Assembly: GCA_021292165.1 (NCBI GenBank)
Contig: CM037879.1
Location: forward strand, 112,522,359 to 112,586,358
Length of the DNA: 64,000 nt
Source of the DNA: Shinisaurus crocodilurus
Lineage: Eukaryota > Chordata > Lepidosauria > Squamata > Shinisauridae
Direction of reading: 5' to 3'
Positions 19,811 to 30,840 of this stretch are shown piece by piece. Positions within the stretch are counted from its first letter, which is position 1, and every line of letters begins with the position of its first letter. Made by a program: the position numbers and the translations under genes. The notes beneath the pieces were generated by a model. That model searched no databases. It saw only the letters and a program-made list of their open reading frames with translations, and was not told the DNA's origin.

Positions 19811-22037
19811 TCATAGTAATGAGAGCCTATCGATTATTTCCTCCTGAGATTGAAAAGGTAAGGCTAGGAATGAGTTTAAAGGATTTATTTCTTCTGGGTC
19901 CAAACCAATTCTTGGCTCATTTACAGTTTGCTGGTGTTCCCCCTTTAGACTCAGATTATGCTTTTTATGATGAGCATTCTTTTGTGTGTCCTCCGGAATA
20001 ATGACTGAGCCAACCCCATTTTGTCTTCTATCGTGACTAAACTCTTTTTGGAATAGAGCTGTGTGAACATTATTTTCAAACAGCCTAGTCACTCCGAGGC
20101 CCACATTGAGGAATTTAATTCTATCCTCATATAGTCTCTTGGCAATCTCGCAATTCCCAAATGTTACCACTGTTCGAAGACTATGATAATCATAGAACAG
20201 GTATTCTATATTTAGAATATCATCAATATTTAGGGGCTGTGGAGCTATTTTACTCAGTACATTCAAAAAATGGATTTTACACTGAGGAAGAGAGAGCAGG
20301 CCTTTAGGTTTTGGAAATTTAAGGAAGACCAGCTTCTGGCGGTTTAATCTCAGGCCCCAATTTTGATATGTTTTAACTTTTAATTTGTTTTGATCTTGAA
20401 CCACCTCTTCTGTCTTATACTTTGGGCGAGCACCCCCATGTATTTCGGATTTCCCTGGGTCTTGTAATATGCCAGTAAGTGGCAATACTCCAGTTATCCC
20501 AACCAAGGAGACAGCTGGGTCATTTAATAGGTCTTTATCTCTTTGTTGTGCATGTTTCCCCTCATCCAATTTTGGGGCCTCTCTTATCTTAGAACTTTTA
20601 GAAGACTCCTTAGGTGGAACCTCGAATAGATTGAACAACCTTTTAAAGTGCATTTTGTTCTGATGTTTTATTGTTTTTGAACCTTTGCTGGAGGATTTGA
20701 TGTTTTTACTCTTCTTCTGAGGAGCATTCTTCTTCCTTTGCTTCATTTTCTTGCTTGGTTTTTTACTTTCTGTTTGTTTTTTGGTGGTAACATTTGCATC
20801 TTTCTTCTTTAACTCGACTTCACTCTCCATAATATTATCTTTTGGAAAAGAAGGCTCTCATCTCTCTTATAAAATTCAGCCAGAGTGGTTAACAAGCCAT
20901 AGCTTCCGTATTTTTCGCACCATAAGACGCACTTTTCTCCCCCCAAAAAGGAGGGGGAAATGTCTGTGCGTCTTATTGAGTGAATGCTGAAAAAACCCCA
21001 AATAATTTCCCCCCCACCTTCCTCTGCATGCCTCCAACCGGTCCAGCGGAAGAGAGGAGGGCTCCTGCGGGGAAAAAAACTTGGCAGCGGCAGCCCACCC
21101 ACCCCCGGCAGCAGGGACGTGAGCGGGCGGGCGGTGGAAGAGAGGAGGGCTCCTGCACGCTCCCAAAAACTTTGCCGCAGCGGCGCAGCGGCGGCACCCC
21201 CCCCAGCAGCAGGGACGCGCGCGGGTGCAATAAAGAATAAAACAATAAAGAATAAAATTCAAATTACAATATCGCCCCTCCCATCCCCGCAGCGATATTG
21301 TAATTTGTGTTTTATTCTTCTTTATAACCTGTTTTGGATTGTTTTTAAGAAATGCAGGGTTAAAAAAGCAGTTAATAAATAAATAAATGTATGGAGATAT
21401 TATTTTGTTCTCTTGTCATTAGTTTTCCAATAATCTGCACATGAATCTTTTTTTCCTTGTTTTCTTCCTCTAAAAACTAAGTGCGTCTTATGGCCCGGGG
21501 CGTCTTATGGAGCGAAAAATACGGTTCAGGTCTTTAATTATATAATCCAAATAATTCTCCATCAAAGTATCCTTTGAGGCTGGGATTTCCTGAAATGAAG
21601 GTATGTCACTTGGAGCTAGCGTGGAACATAATACGGACATTAGAACATTTTCTTTTTGGGATTTTTTCTTCATCATATTGAATAGAAGAACTTTCCAGCA
21701 CAAGCCCGGGTATACCAGATTGAGGAAGAGAGAAAGGGCTATCCCAGCCTCCAGGGGTTAAACCAACCAGTGACTCTGCATGGGCAATTTCTGCTGCCAG
21801 ATCTATTGCTTGCAATTTACTTTCATTTAGTTCAACTTCAAGCCCCTTCCTTGAATAATTAACAGTCCAATCCAGAGGACTGGCATAGTTGTCTGTGGCC
21901 TCTTCTTCCTTTCCTTCCTTGTTAGAAGGTAGGTAGAACAGAATTTTAGTTTGTCTAAACTTTTTACCCTGAGGAAGATCTAATACAGGAGAGAGGGAGG
22001 CCACCAAGTTCTTACGTGCCTGTCTTGTGAATACCAT
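19811..22037 (-). pseudogene. LINE ORF1, split by a MITE
   Basis: N-terminal part 22037-21606 (starts MVFTRQARKNLVASLSPVLD), a frameshift, a further stretch to about 21530, the MITE 20906-21524, then 20830-19811. The last part is Lys-rich (KKPSKKMKQRKKNAPQKKSK) followed by a globular region (residues about 150-250 of that part) that could be an RRM-like nucleic-acid-binding fold. A basic ORF1 preceding an endonuclease-bearing ORF2 is the usual layout of two-ORF LINEs. The original protein was perhaps 530 residues. Confidence 0.65.
20906..21524. mobile_element. 619-bp non-autonomous DNA element with GC-rich core
   Basis: The ends CCGTATTTTTCGCACCATAA and, in reverse, CCGTATTTTTCGCTCCATAA form terminal inverted repeats of about 28 bp with one mismatch. 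The subterminal motif 'taagacgcac' recurs near both ends. The core (about 21050-21230) is GC-rich and contains a repeated block, GAAGAGAGGAGGGCTCCTGC at 21049 and 21139. A hairpin (ACAATATCGC...GCGATATTGT) sits at about 21265-21302. TT borders both ends. No protein is encoded. Confidence 0.85.
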
Positions 22038-22887
22038 TCTAACGAGAGTAAAACTAATAAATACAAGTTAGCGTTTCCAAATTTTTACAACTATCTACCA
22101 AGGCTAACGATACATGAATTTGAATTTGATTTTGAATTCCTCCCCTTCCATAAGAAGTTTACAGGAGATAATGTTTAATAACTCCAAAAGAGGCCTTACC
22201 CGGGAGCTAATGTTAAGAACACCAACAGCACAGTAAAAGATGATAAATCTTTTCCTTTCTTCCACCCAGAGGCCTTAAGAAGTTCTTGCTGAGGTCAGTT
22301 TTATTTCCTTTCCTCCTTTCTTTCTGCGGGTAACTTTCGTTGTAGTTGTTGATAAGAACTATACCATAGAATTTAGGTTGAAGACGCCAAAAATACTTAA
22401 TGTGCAGCAGGTAGGGAGGGGGGGAATCTTTTTATTTTTTCTTCAGCCTTATAACTTTAAGAAATTTCTTGCTGTAAGTTTGTTGTCTTCTATCTTTTCG
22501 GTGATAACTTTAGTTATTGATAATAATAAGGTGGCTCTCCTCGAAGAGAAAAAAACAAACAAACTCAGTCCTCAAGGCCTTTCCCTCTCATTACTGGAAG
22601 GGATATCAAAAATAAAACCTCAAGGCTGCAACAACAGAGCGATAAGCCGGATAAAACGCTAAGTAAAACGTTGGGTTAAAATCAGCTGAGCTACAAAAAT
22701 ACTCTACTTCGACCAGGAAACAACAAAAGTTAAAAGATTTGTTAGCATTTAAAAAGTCTCTAATAAAAACATAACAAAGACTCAGGAGATAAAAATTCCA
22801 AAAAGCTAAAAACACACACAGTTAAAACAAAATTAAAAGAAACCTGAAGAGGAGCTTCTAAAACAGACTGTTACTCTGTCGCCATCC
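22038..22887 (-). promoter_or_regulatory. 5' leader of the two-ORF LINE
   Basis: 850 bp between the element's 5' end (GGATGGCGACAGAG) and ORF1. In LINEs this part normally carries the internal promoter. I assign it by position; no motif is individually convincing. Confidence 0.45.
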
Positions 22888-23141
22888 TTTATATTAATAA
22901 AGCAGTAGATAATTTTAGATGCTGTTCTAGGTTAAAAAAAAAAGTCAATTGAAGCCAAATTGGGTAGCCTTACCTAGTAGTTAGGACGGGATGAACCGCA
23001 GAGAATAAAGTCCCAGCTCCTGGTGGTATAAAATCCTCTTCTTTCAGTGTAGGGTCCTGCTGTAGATTGGCTAAATTTGGTATTAACTAAGTCTCACAAA
23101 AAGCAAAGGTAGCCATGTTGACCATAAGTAAAATTCCAAAA

Positions 23142-23236
23142 TCCATATTAGTGTAATACCTTTAATAGGCCAACAAACAGATCACACAAAATGTGCAAGC
23201 TTTTGAGATCTCAAGATCTCTTCATCAGGCAAGATG
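23142..23236 (+). repeat. Interspersed repeat of unknown class, copy 2
   Basis: The text 'atattagtgtaatacctttaataggcc' in pieces, then 'gcaagcttttgagatctcaa' and 'gatctcttcatcaggcaag'. It matches 14407-14490 and the reverse of 32205-32465. Confidence 0.5.
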
Positions 23237-23371
23237 TTGGGTGGGCAACTTCTGGCCCACCAGATGTTTTCACCTACAACTCCCATCATCCTTCCCAATT
23301 GGCTATGTTTGCTAGGGCTGATGAGAATTGTAGGACAAAACATCTGGAGGGATACAGGTCGCCTACCTCTG
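23237..23371. mobile_element. Degraded hAT-type MITE
   Basis: Left arm 'gtgggcaacttctggcccac', with 'cagatgttttcacctacaac'. The right arm is the reverse-complement-like 'gaattgtaggacaaaacatc' and 'acaggtcgcctacctctg'. It is the same family text as the MITEs at 7418, 26822, 48273 and 63776. The TSD is not clear. Confidence 0.65.
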
Positions 23372-25425
23372 ATTTAAACCAATGAATATACGGTAGGCAC
23401 TAAAAGGAGCCAGTGGTAGATCCTTCTAAGAATGTATGGAGATAGGGTTGCCAATGTTTGCCAGGGGTGGGGGAGGCAGGACCTTGACAAGTGCCAAAAT
23501 GAATCAGGTAAAGCTTATTTTGGCATATAAATGAAGTGATGGGGAAAGCATTATATGCTAAATGTCTGCATGTCACCCAGCTGGAAAAGGCACCAGAATC
23601 CTACAGTCCTACAGGAAAAAAAATATATTTGGCAGATTGCAAGACATGGCGATTTCCTTCTTAGACTACATTCTTACACACACTAACCTGGGAGAATAAT
23701 GGGACTTACTTCTGAGTAGGTATGTAGATGGTTGCTCTGTGTTTTATGGGTTGGATCCACATTTAGGCACATGCAACTACGCTGGTGGAAGCAGACTTCC
23801 CTGCCCCCTTCCCATGGCAGCCCCTCTCCAAAATGCTAACTATGTCAGGGACCCTGCTGAATAGGGTAGGCTGTGGTGTGGGGGAAATGGGGGGATGTAG
23901 ATCTGCTCATGGAAGGGGCCTCCACCTAATTTTTGGGGAGTCCCCCCTTTCTCATTGCCCCCCACCCTAAAATGACTATCAACAGGAACAGGAGGTAATT
24001 TTATTCTTCAAGCCTAGGACTTTTGCTTCTGAATTTATGTTAGTTTTTAAAAACATCTTTATGGATTTTGCTTTACAATGCTCAGTTAGCAGCAGAGCCT
24101 AAGGAAAGTTTCCTAGGACCAACCTCCACAGAGGGCCAACTGCACATCCACCCAAGAGCACCAATCTCTCTATCTGCAGTGAGAAATACTTGCTGCATGT
24201 TCCTTCCTCCACAAGAAGGCAAGACTTGCTGCATGCAAGGGCTGGTCCATAAATCATGCCTTTTCCAGCTGGGTGACATGCAGACATTTAGCATAAATCA
24301 TGCCATTGCCAAGGCCCAATATTTTATTCAAGGGACCTGTTCAGCAGGAAACTGAAATACAGCGAGAGTAGATAGGTAATACAATTCCCAAGCAATTTAT
24401 TCTGGCATAGTTCCCGTAAAATCAGCACCACCCCTAAAATTAGTGTTTTGGGGGAATTCAAGCACATATAACTTTCCCAAGGCACTTGCTCTTACCATTG
24501 GGTAATGTAAGTAGTAACCAGTTCAACTCTTCCAAGATCCAATCCAGTGTCACAGTTACATGGATATCCCTTTGCCCACTTGGAGATAGTTTTCTGCCAC
24601 CAAATCCTTTAATAAATAATTCAGAAGTTAGTGTAATATCTAGACCAGCTCTGAAATTGAACGTGCAACCAAGAGAGGACCATTATTTTACATCAATGAA
24701 CCTTAGATGTAGACTATAATGTAGAACTCAGTGGTGCCTGAAACCTGTTGCACTGGGGCATTCTTTTGAACAGACATGCATAGAATTGAGCTGTGCTTTG
24801 CATACCTGAAGGTTGTTGCACCGCAGCTTACTTCTGAGTACATGTGTAAAAAATTGGGCTGTGCTCTGTACACTTGATGGGCAAATGTACAAATTGGTAA
24901 GAATTACATCTGCGGCCCCCAGCCCCCCAGCATACCCCAAATGTGGCTGAAAAGCTTATACACCCCTGATATAGAGTAATATATACTATATGTTTAGGAC
25001 TAGCAACAAAGATATAAAATGTAACTGAAAATATTTACAATTTATTTAATATCAAACAACTATTCATTTAAGAACAATAAAATGTATTTCTAACTGTGGG
25101 AATGGCAGAAACACTATGACACCTAGTGGTGTCAATATATAATTGCAATAGTATCATATTTTAAGATGCCCAAACCAAATATTTCTGCAGCATTGTATAA
25201 GAATAAAACTATGAAAGGCGGGATGCTGCTTATATAATGGAAAGTGATACCTACTTTTTCTAAAATGTGGTTGATCCCTCAGTTAATGCAATTATGCACA
25301 ACCTTAATTTGTGCAAGTGCTACAGATAAAACTATTTTATATCCAGGATAAACTCATTAATTATCATTTGGAATTTATTTGAACACTTCATACATTTCTG
25401 TGATTATGTCCTATCACTAAGTTAA

Positions 25426-25674
25426 TTGGGATTTAATTTTTTTTATTTCTATATAAAACAAACACATAATATCAAACATGTAACAATTAACAAAATAGAC
25501 CTCCGATTTTCTTCTACAGCAAATATAGGTAACAAATATAGGTACTCGATAATCAAAATGAGAAATCTCTTTCTTCCCATTGTCCCAAATTCACTTATTA
25601 TTTCATGAATCCACAAACAAACAAATCATTATTTTCCAGTCTCTGCAAAAGGTCAATTAGAGGTTTCCACACAG
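25426..25674 (-). mobile_element. L1 LINE 3' fragment with 18-bp TSD
   Basis: GTCCTATCACTAAGTTAA is repeated perfectly at 25408-25425 and 25675-25692. Between them, on the minus strand, is a short reading frame resembling the L1 ORF2 C-terminus (WKPLIDLLQRLENNDLFVCG), then a 3' UTR and an A-rich tail at about 25435-25450. A long target duplication, poly-A and strong 5' truncation are typical of L1 insertion. Confidence 0.8.
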
Positions 25675-26133
25675 GTCCTATCACTAAGTTAAAAAGCAGT
25701 AACAGGTGGTGTCAGCCTGTGCAACAACAATTGTAATGTATTTCTAAGTTTTCACATATAATGCTTTCATGCATATGGTTCTTCAGAGACATTGCTGGAA
25801 AAAACTAATGAAGCCATCTAAGTACTAATTGTGATAGTATTGTGAAACCCTATGCAGGTTTACTGAGAAACAGGACTGCGATATAGACAAGCTAGCTGGG
25901 TTTTGCCTATATTCTAGGGATGCCACCTGCTGCCCATTTAGAGCAATAGCTGGCCCAGATTCCTATCTTTCCCCCCTTTTTTAAGTGTCTGGTCATTGTA
26001 GTTCTGGAGAGATGAGGGAGACTGTGCTGGTAGTATCTTTTTTTTAATCATTTAATAAGTAAGACTGCACCACCTTCTAGCATTCTAGCCAACGGTTGGA
26101 CAGCACTGTAACAATTGACATAGAAGTCATATA

Positions 26134-26312
26134 TAGATTTCATAGATTTCATAGATCATAGAGTTGGAAGGAGCCTACAAGGCTATCGAGTCCAACCCCC
26201 TGCTTAATGCAGGAAACTAGAGGAGGGGTCTCCCATCCAAGTAATAATCAGGCTTGACCCTGCTTAGCTTTCCACACTCAGACAAGCTGAGCCAGTGTAA
26301 GCCACAGGCCTG
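26134..26312 (-). mobile_element. 5S rRNA-headed, CR1-tailed SINE, copy 3
   Basis: On the minus strand: CAGGCCTGTGGCTTACACTG at 26312, 5S-like GGAAAGCTAAGCAGGGTC, GATGGGAGACCCCTCC, the CR1-like GGGGGTTGGACTCGATAGCC, and an ATGAAATCT tail at 26134-26155. Confidence 0.9.
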
Positions 26313-26821
26313 CATCTCCTATTTCCAAGCAGGATTTGCATTGCTCGCTATATCAATTATGGCAAAGGTAGTTGTGTTTGTTTGTTTTTTGTTTTAAATA
26401 TTGAATTGGCCAAAAATCCTAGCTGGATTCAACAGAGAAGCATGATTAAAGCCTATTCCATCATTCTCTGCTCATGTTATTACCATCACATGAGAGAAAG
26501 AGTGTAGCCTCATTTGCTGGCCCTGCTCCTCCATTGTGCCCCATTGCTTGGTCCTGCTACCCTCCACACATTGAAAAAGAAGGGCAGGATCCCCATTTCA
26601 AACCATCCCCCTAAGGTGTGGATGGCAGGGGTGCGGACCCCTTTCTTCTTCTTACATGACAGTAATTGCATGAGCAACTGAATAGGACTTAACTTTCCTC
26701 CAGATTAGTAAATGTTTTCAGCCACCTTAACTACATCTCTTCTCTTGTAATAAGGATAGTTGTGGTAGATGTGGTATGTGGGTAGGTGCTAGAGGATAGA
26801 TGGTCCTGCCTTCTGCTAGAG

Positions 26822-27593
26822 CTGGGGTGGGCAATTTTTGGCCCTCCAGCTTTTTTTTGCCTAAAACTCCCATCCTCCCTCACCATTGGCTATGCCAGCT
26901 AGGGCTGATGGAAGTTGTAGGCCAAAACTTCTGTTGGGCTACTGTGATGTCATGATATTGTGTGTATATTAATATGTGTATATATGGTAGGTATTTCCTG
27001 TTATGAGTCTATGGCTATAGGTAGGTATTCCTGTTGCATCTCTGTATTTTATGGTAGGTAAGTCTATGATGAGTAAGAAATGATGGGCAGGAAGAATGGT
27101 GGATTTGCATATGTGAGCTGATTGGCTGAGAGAGTGAAGGGGAAGTGAAATGTGTGTGATGTAGATTAAGTTACAGTAGTTAGGAGTTATAGAGTCAGAT
27201 TGATCAGAGACAGTAGTTAGTGCAGGAATTATTAATGTGAACAGATGGTGAAGGTGAATTTAGAAATAGGATAGGAGATTAAATAGTATTAACTGAAACT
27301 TACGTAATGAATTTATTTCAAGAAACTTTTGTAGTTTAAACAAACTTTACTTTCTTTGTTAAAGCAACCTGTGTGAGAAGCAGTGCTTTACATATTGTCA
27401 GAGAAAACATAAAAGTGTTTATTGACATAAGGTGGGGATAATATAAATCCCAGGGACAGTGTGAGAGTCATGGTAAGGGCTATAGTGAGAAAACCCCTAA
27501 CCTTACAAAAACACACCGACAGCTCCAAAAGGAGGGCAAAAAAGAAGGCCCTATGAGGGGCGGGGTGTGACAACTACAAACTGTCCATCTTTG
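26822..27593. mobile_element. hAT-type MITE interrupted by a solo LTR
   Basis: TGCTAGAG at 26814-26821 and 27594-27601 is a perfect 8-bp duplication. The left half (ctggggtgggcaatttttgg ... gttgtaggccaaaact) and the short right half (27578-27593) join into one hAT MITE once 26943-27577 is removed. Confidence 0.75.
26943..27572. mobile_element. Probable solo LTR, about 630 bp
   Basis: Starts TGTGATGTCATG and ends GGGGTGTGACA, so it has TG...CA termini. It is flanked by GCTAC (26938-26942) and ACTAC (27573-27577), four of five bases matching. No coding sequence is inside. An LTR-retrotransposon solo LTR, perhaps Gypsy-type, is the best fit; family and strand are unknown. Confidence 0.55.
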
Positions 27594-28010
27594 TGCTAGA
27601 GAGGATGGGTTTGGTTGTCTTCCCATCTATGATTCTCAGCTTTGTGTCATATAAAATATGCCAGAAGGCAGAAAATAGGTTTGCCTCATAATTAAATTTG
27701 TACAAGCAAGCATTGTCTAATTTGCTTTAAGGAGACTTTGTAACTACTCACTATCATGTATTTTTCTGTGGCAGATACTCGTTGGTGAACAGAAGGGAAG
27801 TGTAGATACTTCTGATCTTTCTTTTTTTTACTTCTATATGTATTTAGTTTTGTATTAATGTAGGGTTTTCTTTTACATGTTGAAATTGCTGTTAATTGCC
27901 TGACCCTGAGGAAGGAGGGGGTATCAAATATTTTTAAGAATAAGTCAATATTGAAAAATCACAATGCCCACTCGAATCTAAAAGTATCAGTTTAATTCAG
28001 TGTCTGCAAT

Positions 28011-28219
28011 GGCTTGGATCATAAGAGAAGTTAAGAGAGTTCATAGAAGGGCAGTTTCCCACCCCTCCTCTCCCATGCACCTTGGAAAACCCTCTGGAGT
28101 GTTAGGGTAGGGGCTCCTGAACAATGTGGGATAGGGTGGGGGCTGCTGGGGGGTAAGAGGGGACAAGAAACTTCCCTTCCATGAACATCCTAAGGTTAGC
28201 TTATATTAGGATCCAAGCC
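28011..28219. mobile_element. MITE with GGCTTGGATC ends, copy 1
   Basis: Inverted termini: GGCTTGGATCATAAGAGAAG on the left, and in reverse GGCTTGGATCCTAATATAAG on the right. Similarity continues inward to 'ttcatagaaggg' and its counterpart. A second copy is at 58840-58985. The superfamily is unknown. Confidence 0.7.
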
Positions 28220-29140
28220 TGATTTGGAGTGATTGCCTCCTCCCACCTTAGCTGCCACAACTGCATCCCCCCCATCCCACATTGTTCAGGAAGGTCCCCC
28301 TGACTCTTCAGAGATACCTGCAAGAGGACTGCAGGAGGCAGGAGGGGATGGAAAACTTTCTATTAACTTAGCATCCAAAACAGTGTTTCTAGCTTTCATT
28401 TCCACCATGTATTGTTGTCTTACACAGGTATACTATAGATATACGAAATCCCATCTTATGGATATATTTAATAAATGGTTCTTTCTGATATTGGGTTTGT
28501 GTTTGACTTCTGTGCTGTGATTCTCCCTAGTTTGTAATCTGATAATCTGCTCTGTGTTGTATGGAATACTGCTCTTTTCAGGCTATAGTATGAAGTTCTG
28601 CCTTCTTTATTGTATGTGGAACCAGTTTGTCCAGTTTTCAAATGTGTTTAGTTCCACCCAAGCCTATCACTCTCACAGAACCTCACCTTAACTGTATAAT
28701 TATATTTCGTATGTTCAAAGCAATGCAAATATACGTCTTTTGGTATCACACATGGGTAAAACTATTTGTTGCTTGCTTCAAAAATGCTAGAGGTTAGACT
28801 CTCCCAATGGTCTTTTTATCTCTTCAGAACATCTGTTAGATTGGTCCTTCATACTTCTAATTATCTGTGCATATGAATTATGCTTTCAAACAATACAAGT
28901 ATGACTGGTAGTCTGGCGCAGCTTAAAAGTCTATGAAAAAACATCTAATTATAGATCAATCTACAGTCTAGTTAAAGCAGAGTATATGACTGTCAACTAA
29001 TTTTATCCATCGAAGTCAAGTATTCCTGCTCAGCTGACTTGTGAATCATAGCTCAGGTTTTGTAACAAGTGAGCAAGGTGGATATTTAACACTCTAAATC
29101 TAGGCACAGAGAAGAGATGTTGTGGCTGAGACATTAAGGC
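28220..29140. other. Intergenic, nothing recognised
   Basis: No family-matching frame and no clear repeat structure. Confidence 0.4.
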
Positions 29141-29226
29141 TTCAATCTTAAACTCACTTACCTAGGAGTAAATTCCACTGAAATCAATGGGTTACTTCTG
29201 AGAAGTCATCTATAGTCTTGCACTGT
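29141..29226. repeat. Short dyad repeat, copy
   Basis: Contains 'cacttacctaggagtaaatt', then 'atcaatgggttacttctgag'. The two halves are inverted versions of each other. It is shared with 35923-35990 and 54879-54961. Confidence 0.6.
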
Positions 29227-29281
29227 AAGGTACTGAACTATAATTTGGAAGGACATAGGCTTTGGTGTTGTTTGTTGCCAC

Positions 29282-29427
29282 CAGTGCTTTTTTTCTGGAG
29301 AAAAAGGCACCGGAACTCTTGGATTACATTTCCTCGGGAGTAGATGGCGATTAAATTGTAATGCAATTAATAGAAGAAAAGGTGCTGGAACTCAGTTCCG
29401 GTGAGTTCCACCAGAAAAAAAGCCCTG
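29282..29427. mobile_element. 146-bp hAT-type MITE, copy A
   Basis: TIRs CAGTGCTTTTTTTCTGG and, in reverse, CAGGGCTTTTTTTCTGG. Perfect 8-bp duplication GTTGCCAC at 29274-29281 and 29428-29435. Only two differences from copy B at 35147-35292. Confidence 0.95.
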
Positions 29428-29435
29428 GTTGCCAC

Positions 29436-30840
29436 CCTGAACTGGCTTGAAATGAGCATTGACAGATTTTTCTTTCTCAACTCACCTAAGGCTATGCTGT
29501 ATCGACTAGAGGGCTTAGGTTTGGGGCTGGCTGCCAGTCCAGAACGTGAGATGATATTGTTATATAGCAGGAGGTGGGGGTGGCTCTAGGAAGTGGGAAA
29601 AGGAAACTGGTCCTTTCCCCTTTCCTTGCTCCTGAAACATTTGAAATTTTTTTGGGCAACAATGCAAAATCTGTACAAAACAGCGCAATCCAATGTGGCT
29701 GCCCATAACCCTCCAAACTCAGAGGATTACGGGCAGGAGGAACTTGGAAGTGAAGGGCACCTCTGCACTCTTCCCACACTGCAAAAGACTTAGACAGCTG
29801 ATTTTGGCAGTCTGTCTTTTGCCCTGGCATGCAAGGAGGAGAGGCTGAGGCAACGCCAGGATACTACGTACTGTTGCAGAGCCTCACTCCTCCCCCCTGC
29901 CCTCCAGAACACCCATAAACCTCCGGCTCTGAGGTCAGTCTTCTGACCTCAGAGCTGCAGCCAGTGCGGTTTTTTCCATGCCTGGTTGTGAGGGTGGAGG
30001 TAGTGCGCTCTGAGGTCGGAGTCCCAGCTCCGACCTTGGAGCACATTTCCAATTTCGGAGCTGGGACTCCAACTTCTCCTATGGACAGCTAGACTCTGTC
30101 TAGCGGCCATAGGATTGGGCTTTAATTGTGTTAGTGCATAGTATGGTGTATAAACCAGACTAGTGCAATGCTGAAAAGTGAAAAATGGCAGCTAAAGCTA
30201 CTTCTCAATTTACAAACTGATGCATGAAATACATGCATCAGTTTGTAGTCAGAACAACAATGACAGTTTGGACTTCTACAGAAATATCATCTGATATTAC
30301 TGAAGGACAACTCTTTACCACTTCCAATTGTTTTTATATATCTGCTTTTGGCTGCTATTCAGTAATTTTTCAATTTAGGCTTCTCAAACCTTTGGGATAC
30401 ATATTAGGACTGACTATTAGCTTGACTTCAAAATTGCATCCAAATTGATTACACAGTAGCTTCTGCAGGCATTACATGCCTGAAGGGCAACACGGATTCA
30501 AAGGTTCTGCAGGGCCACGTGTTTAGCTCTGCCCCTGAGGTTACATGACTCCTCCTGGCCCTTTGCAAGTTGAACCATAATTTGTGCAGTGGGGAACCTT
30601 TCTTTCTGGGTAGAGTGCCTGCACAGTTTAGGACTCTGATTTTCCAGGGTTCTAAATCATGCAGGGAGCTTCCACAGATAGCTCCCTGTTGCAGATGTTA
30701 TAACTTGGTGAACAAGGGGCCAAGAGGAGTAGCGCAAGCTTGGGGATGGGGGTAAATGTGTCGCCACACAGCCCTTTTTTAAAAATCTGTGTTGCCCTTT
30801 GGGCATGTATGTAACACCTGAATAGATGTTGGGTCGTAGG
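29436..30840. other. Intergenic, small dyads only
   Basis: No gene is recognised. At 29930-30075 GC-rich inverted segments (gaggtcggagtcccagctcc and partners) suggest hairpins, possibly a degraded fold-back element. Confidence 0.4.

Larger units (their letters stand above)
14833..22887 (-). mobile_element. Two-ORF LINE, 3'-truncated but with 11-bp TSD, carrying three later insertions
   Basis: Reading on the minus strand: a 5' end GGATGGCGACAGAGTAACAG at 22887, an 850-bp leader, ORF1 (22037 to 19811), ORF2 with endonuclease and partial reverse transcriptase, ending abruptly at 14833 inside the reverse transcriptase. TTTATATTAAT flanks it perfectly at 14822-14832 and 22888-22898. Later insertions are a MITE (20906-21524), a 5S-headed SINE (19037-19211) and a CR1 (about 15293-17440). 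The frames have several shifts, so it is inactive. It is neither the CR1 nor the RTE/Vingi-like element here; the clade is unresolved. Confidence 0.85.
22899..26133. other. Intergenic, scattered repeats
   Basis: No gene is seen. It contains the unknown-class repeat (23142-23236), a hAT MITE (23237-23371), dyad repeats near 23671-23730 and 24745-24880, and an L1 fragment (25426-25674). The remainder is unassigned. Confidence 0.5.

Noticed and set aside
26943..27572. Endogenous retrovirus with genes
   Set aside because: Only a single LTR-like unit is present. No gag, pol or env sequence is seen nearby.
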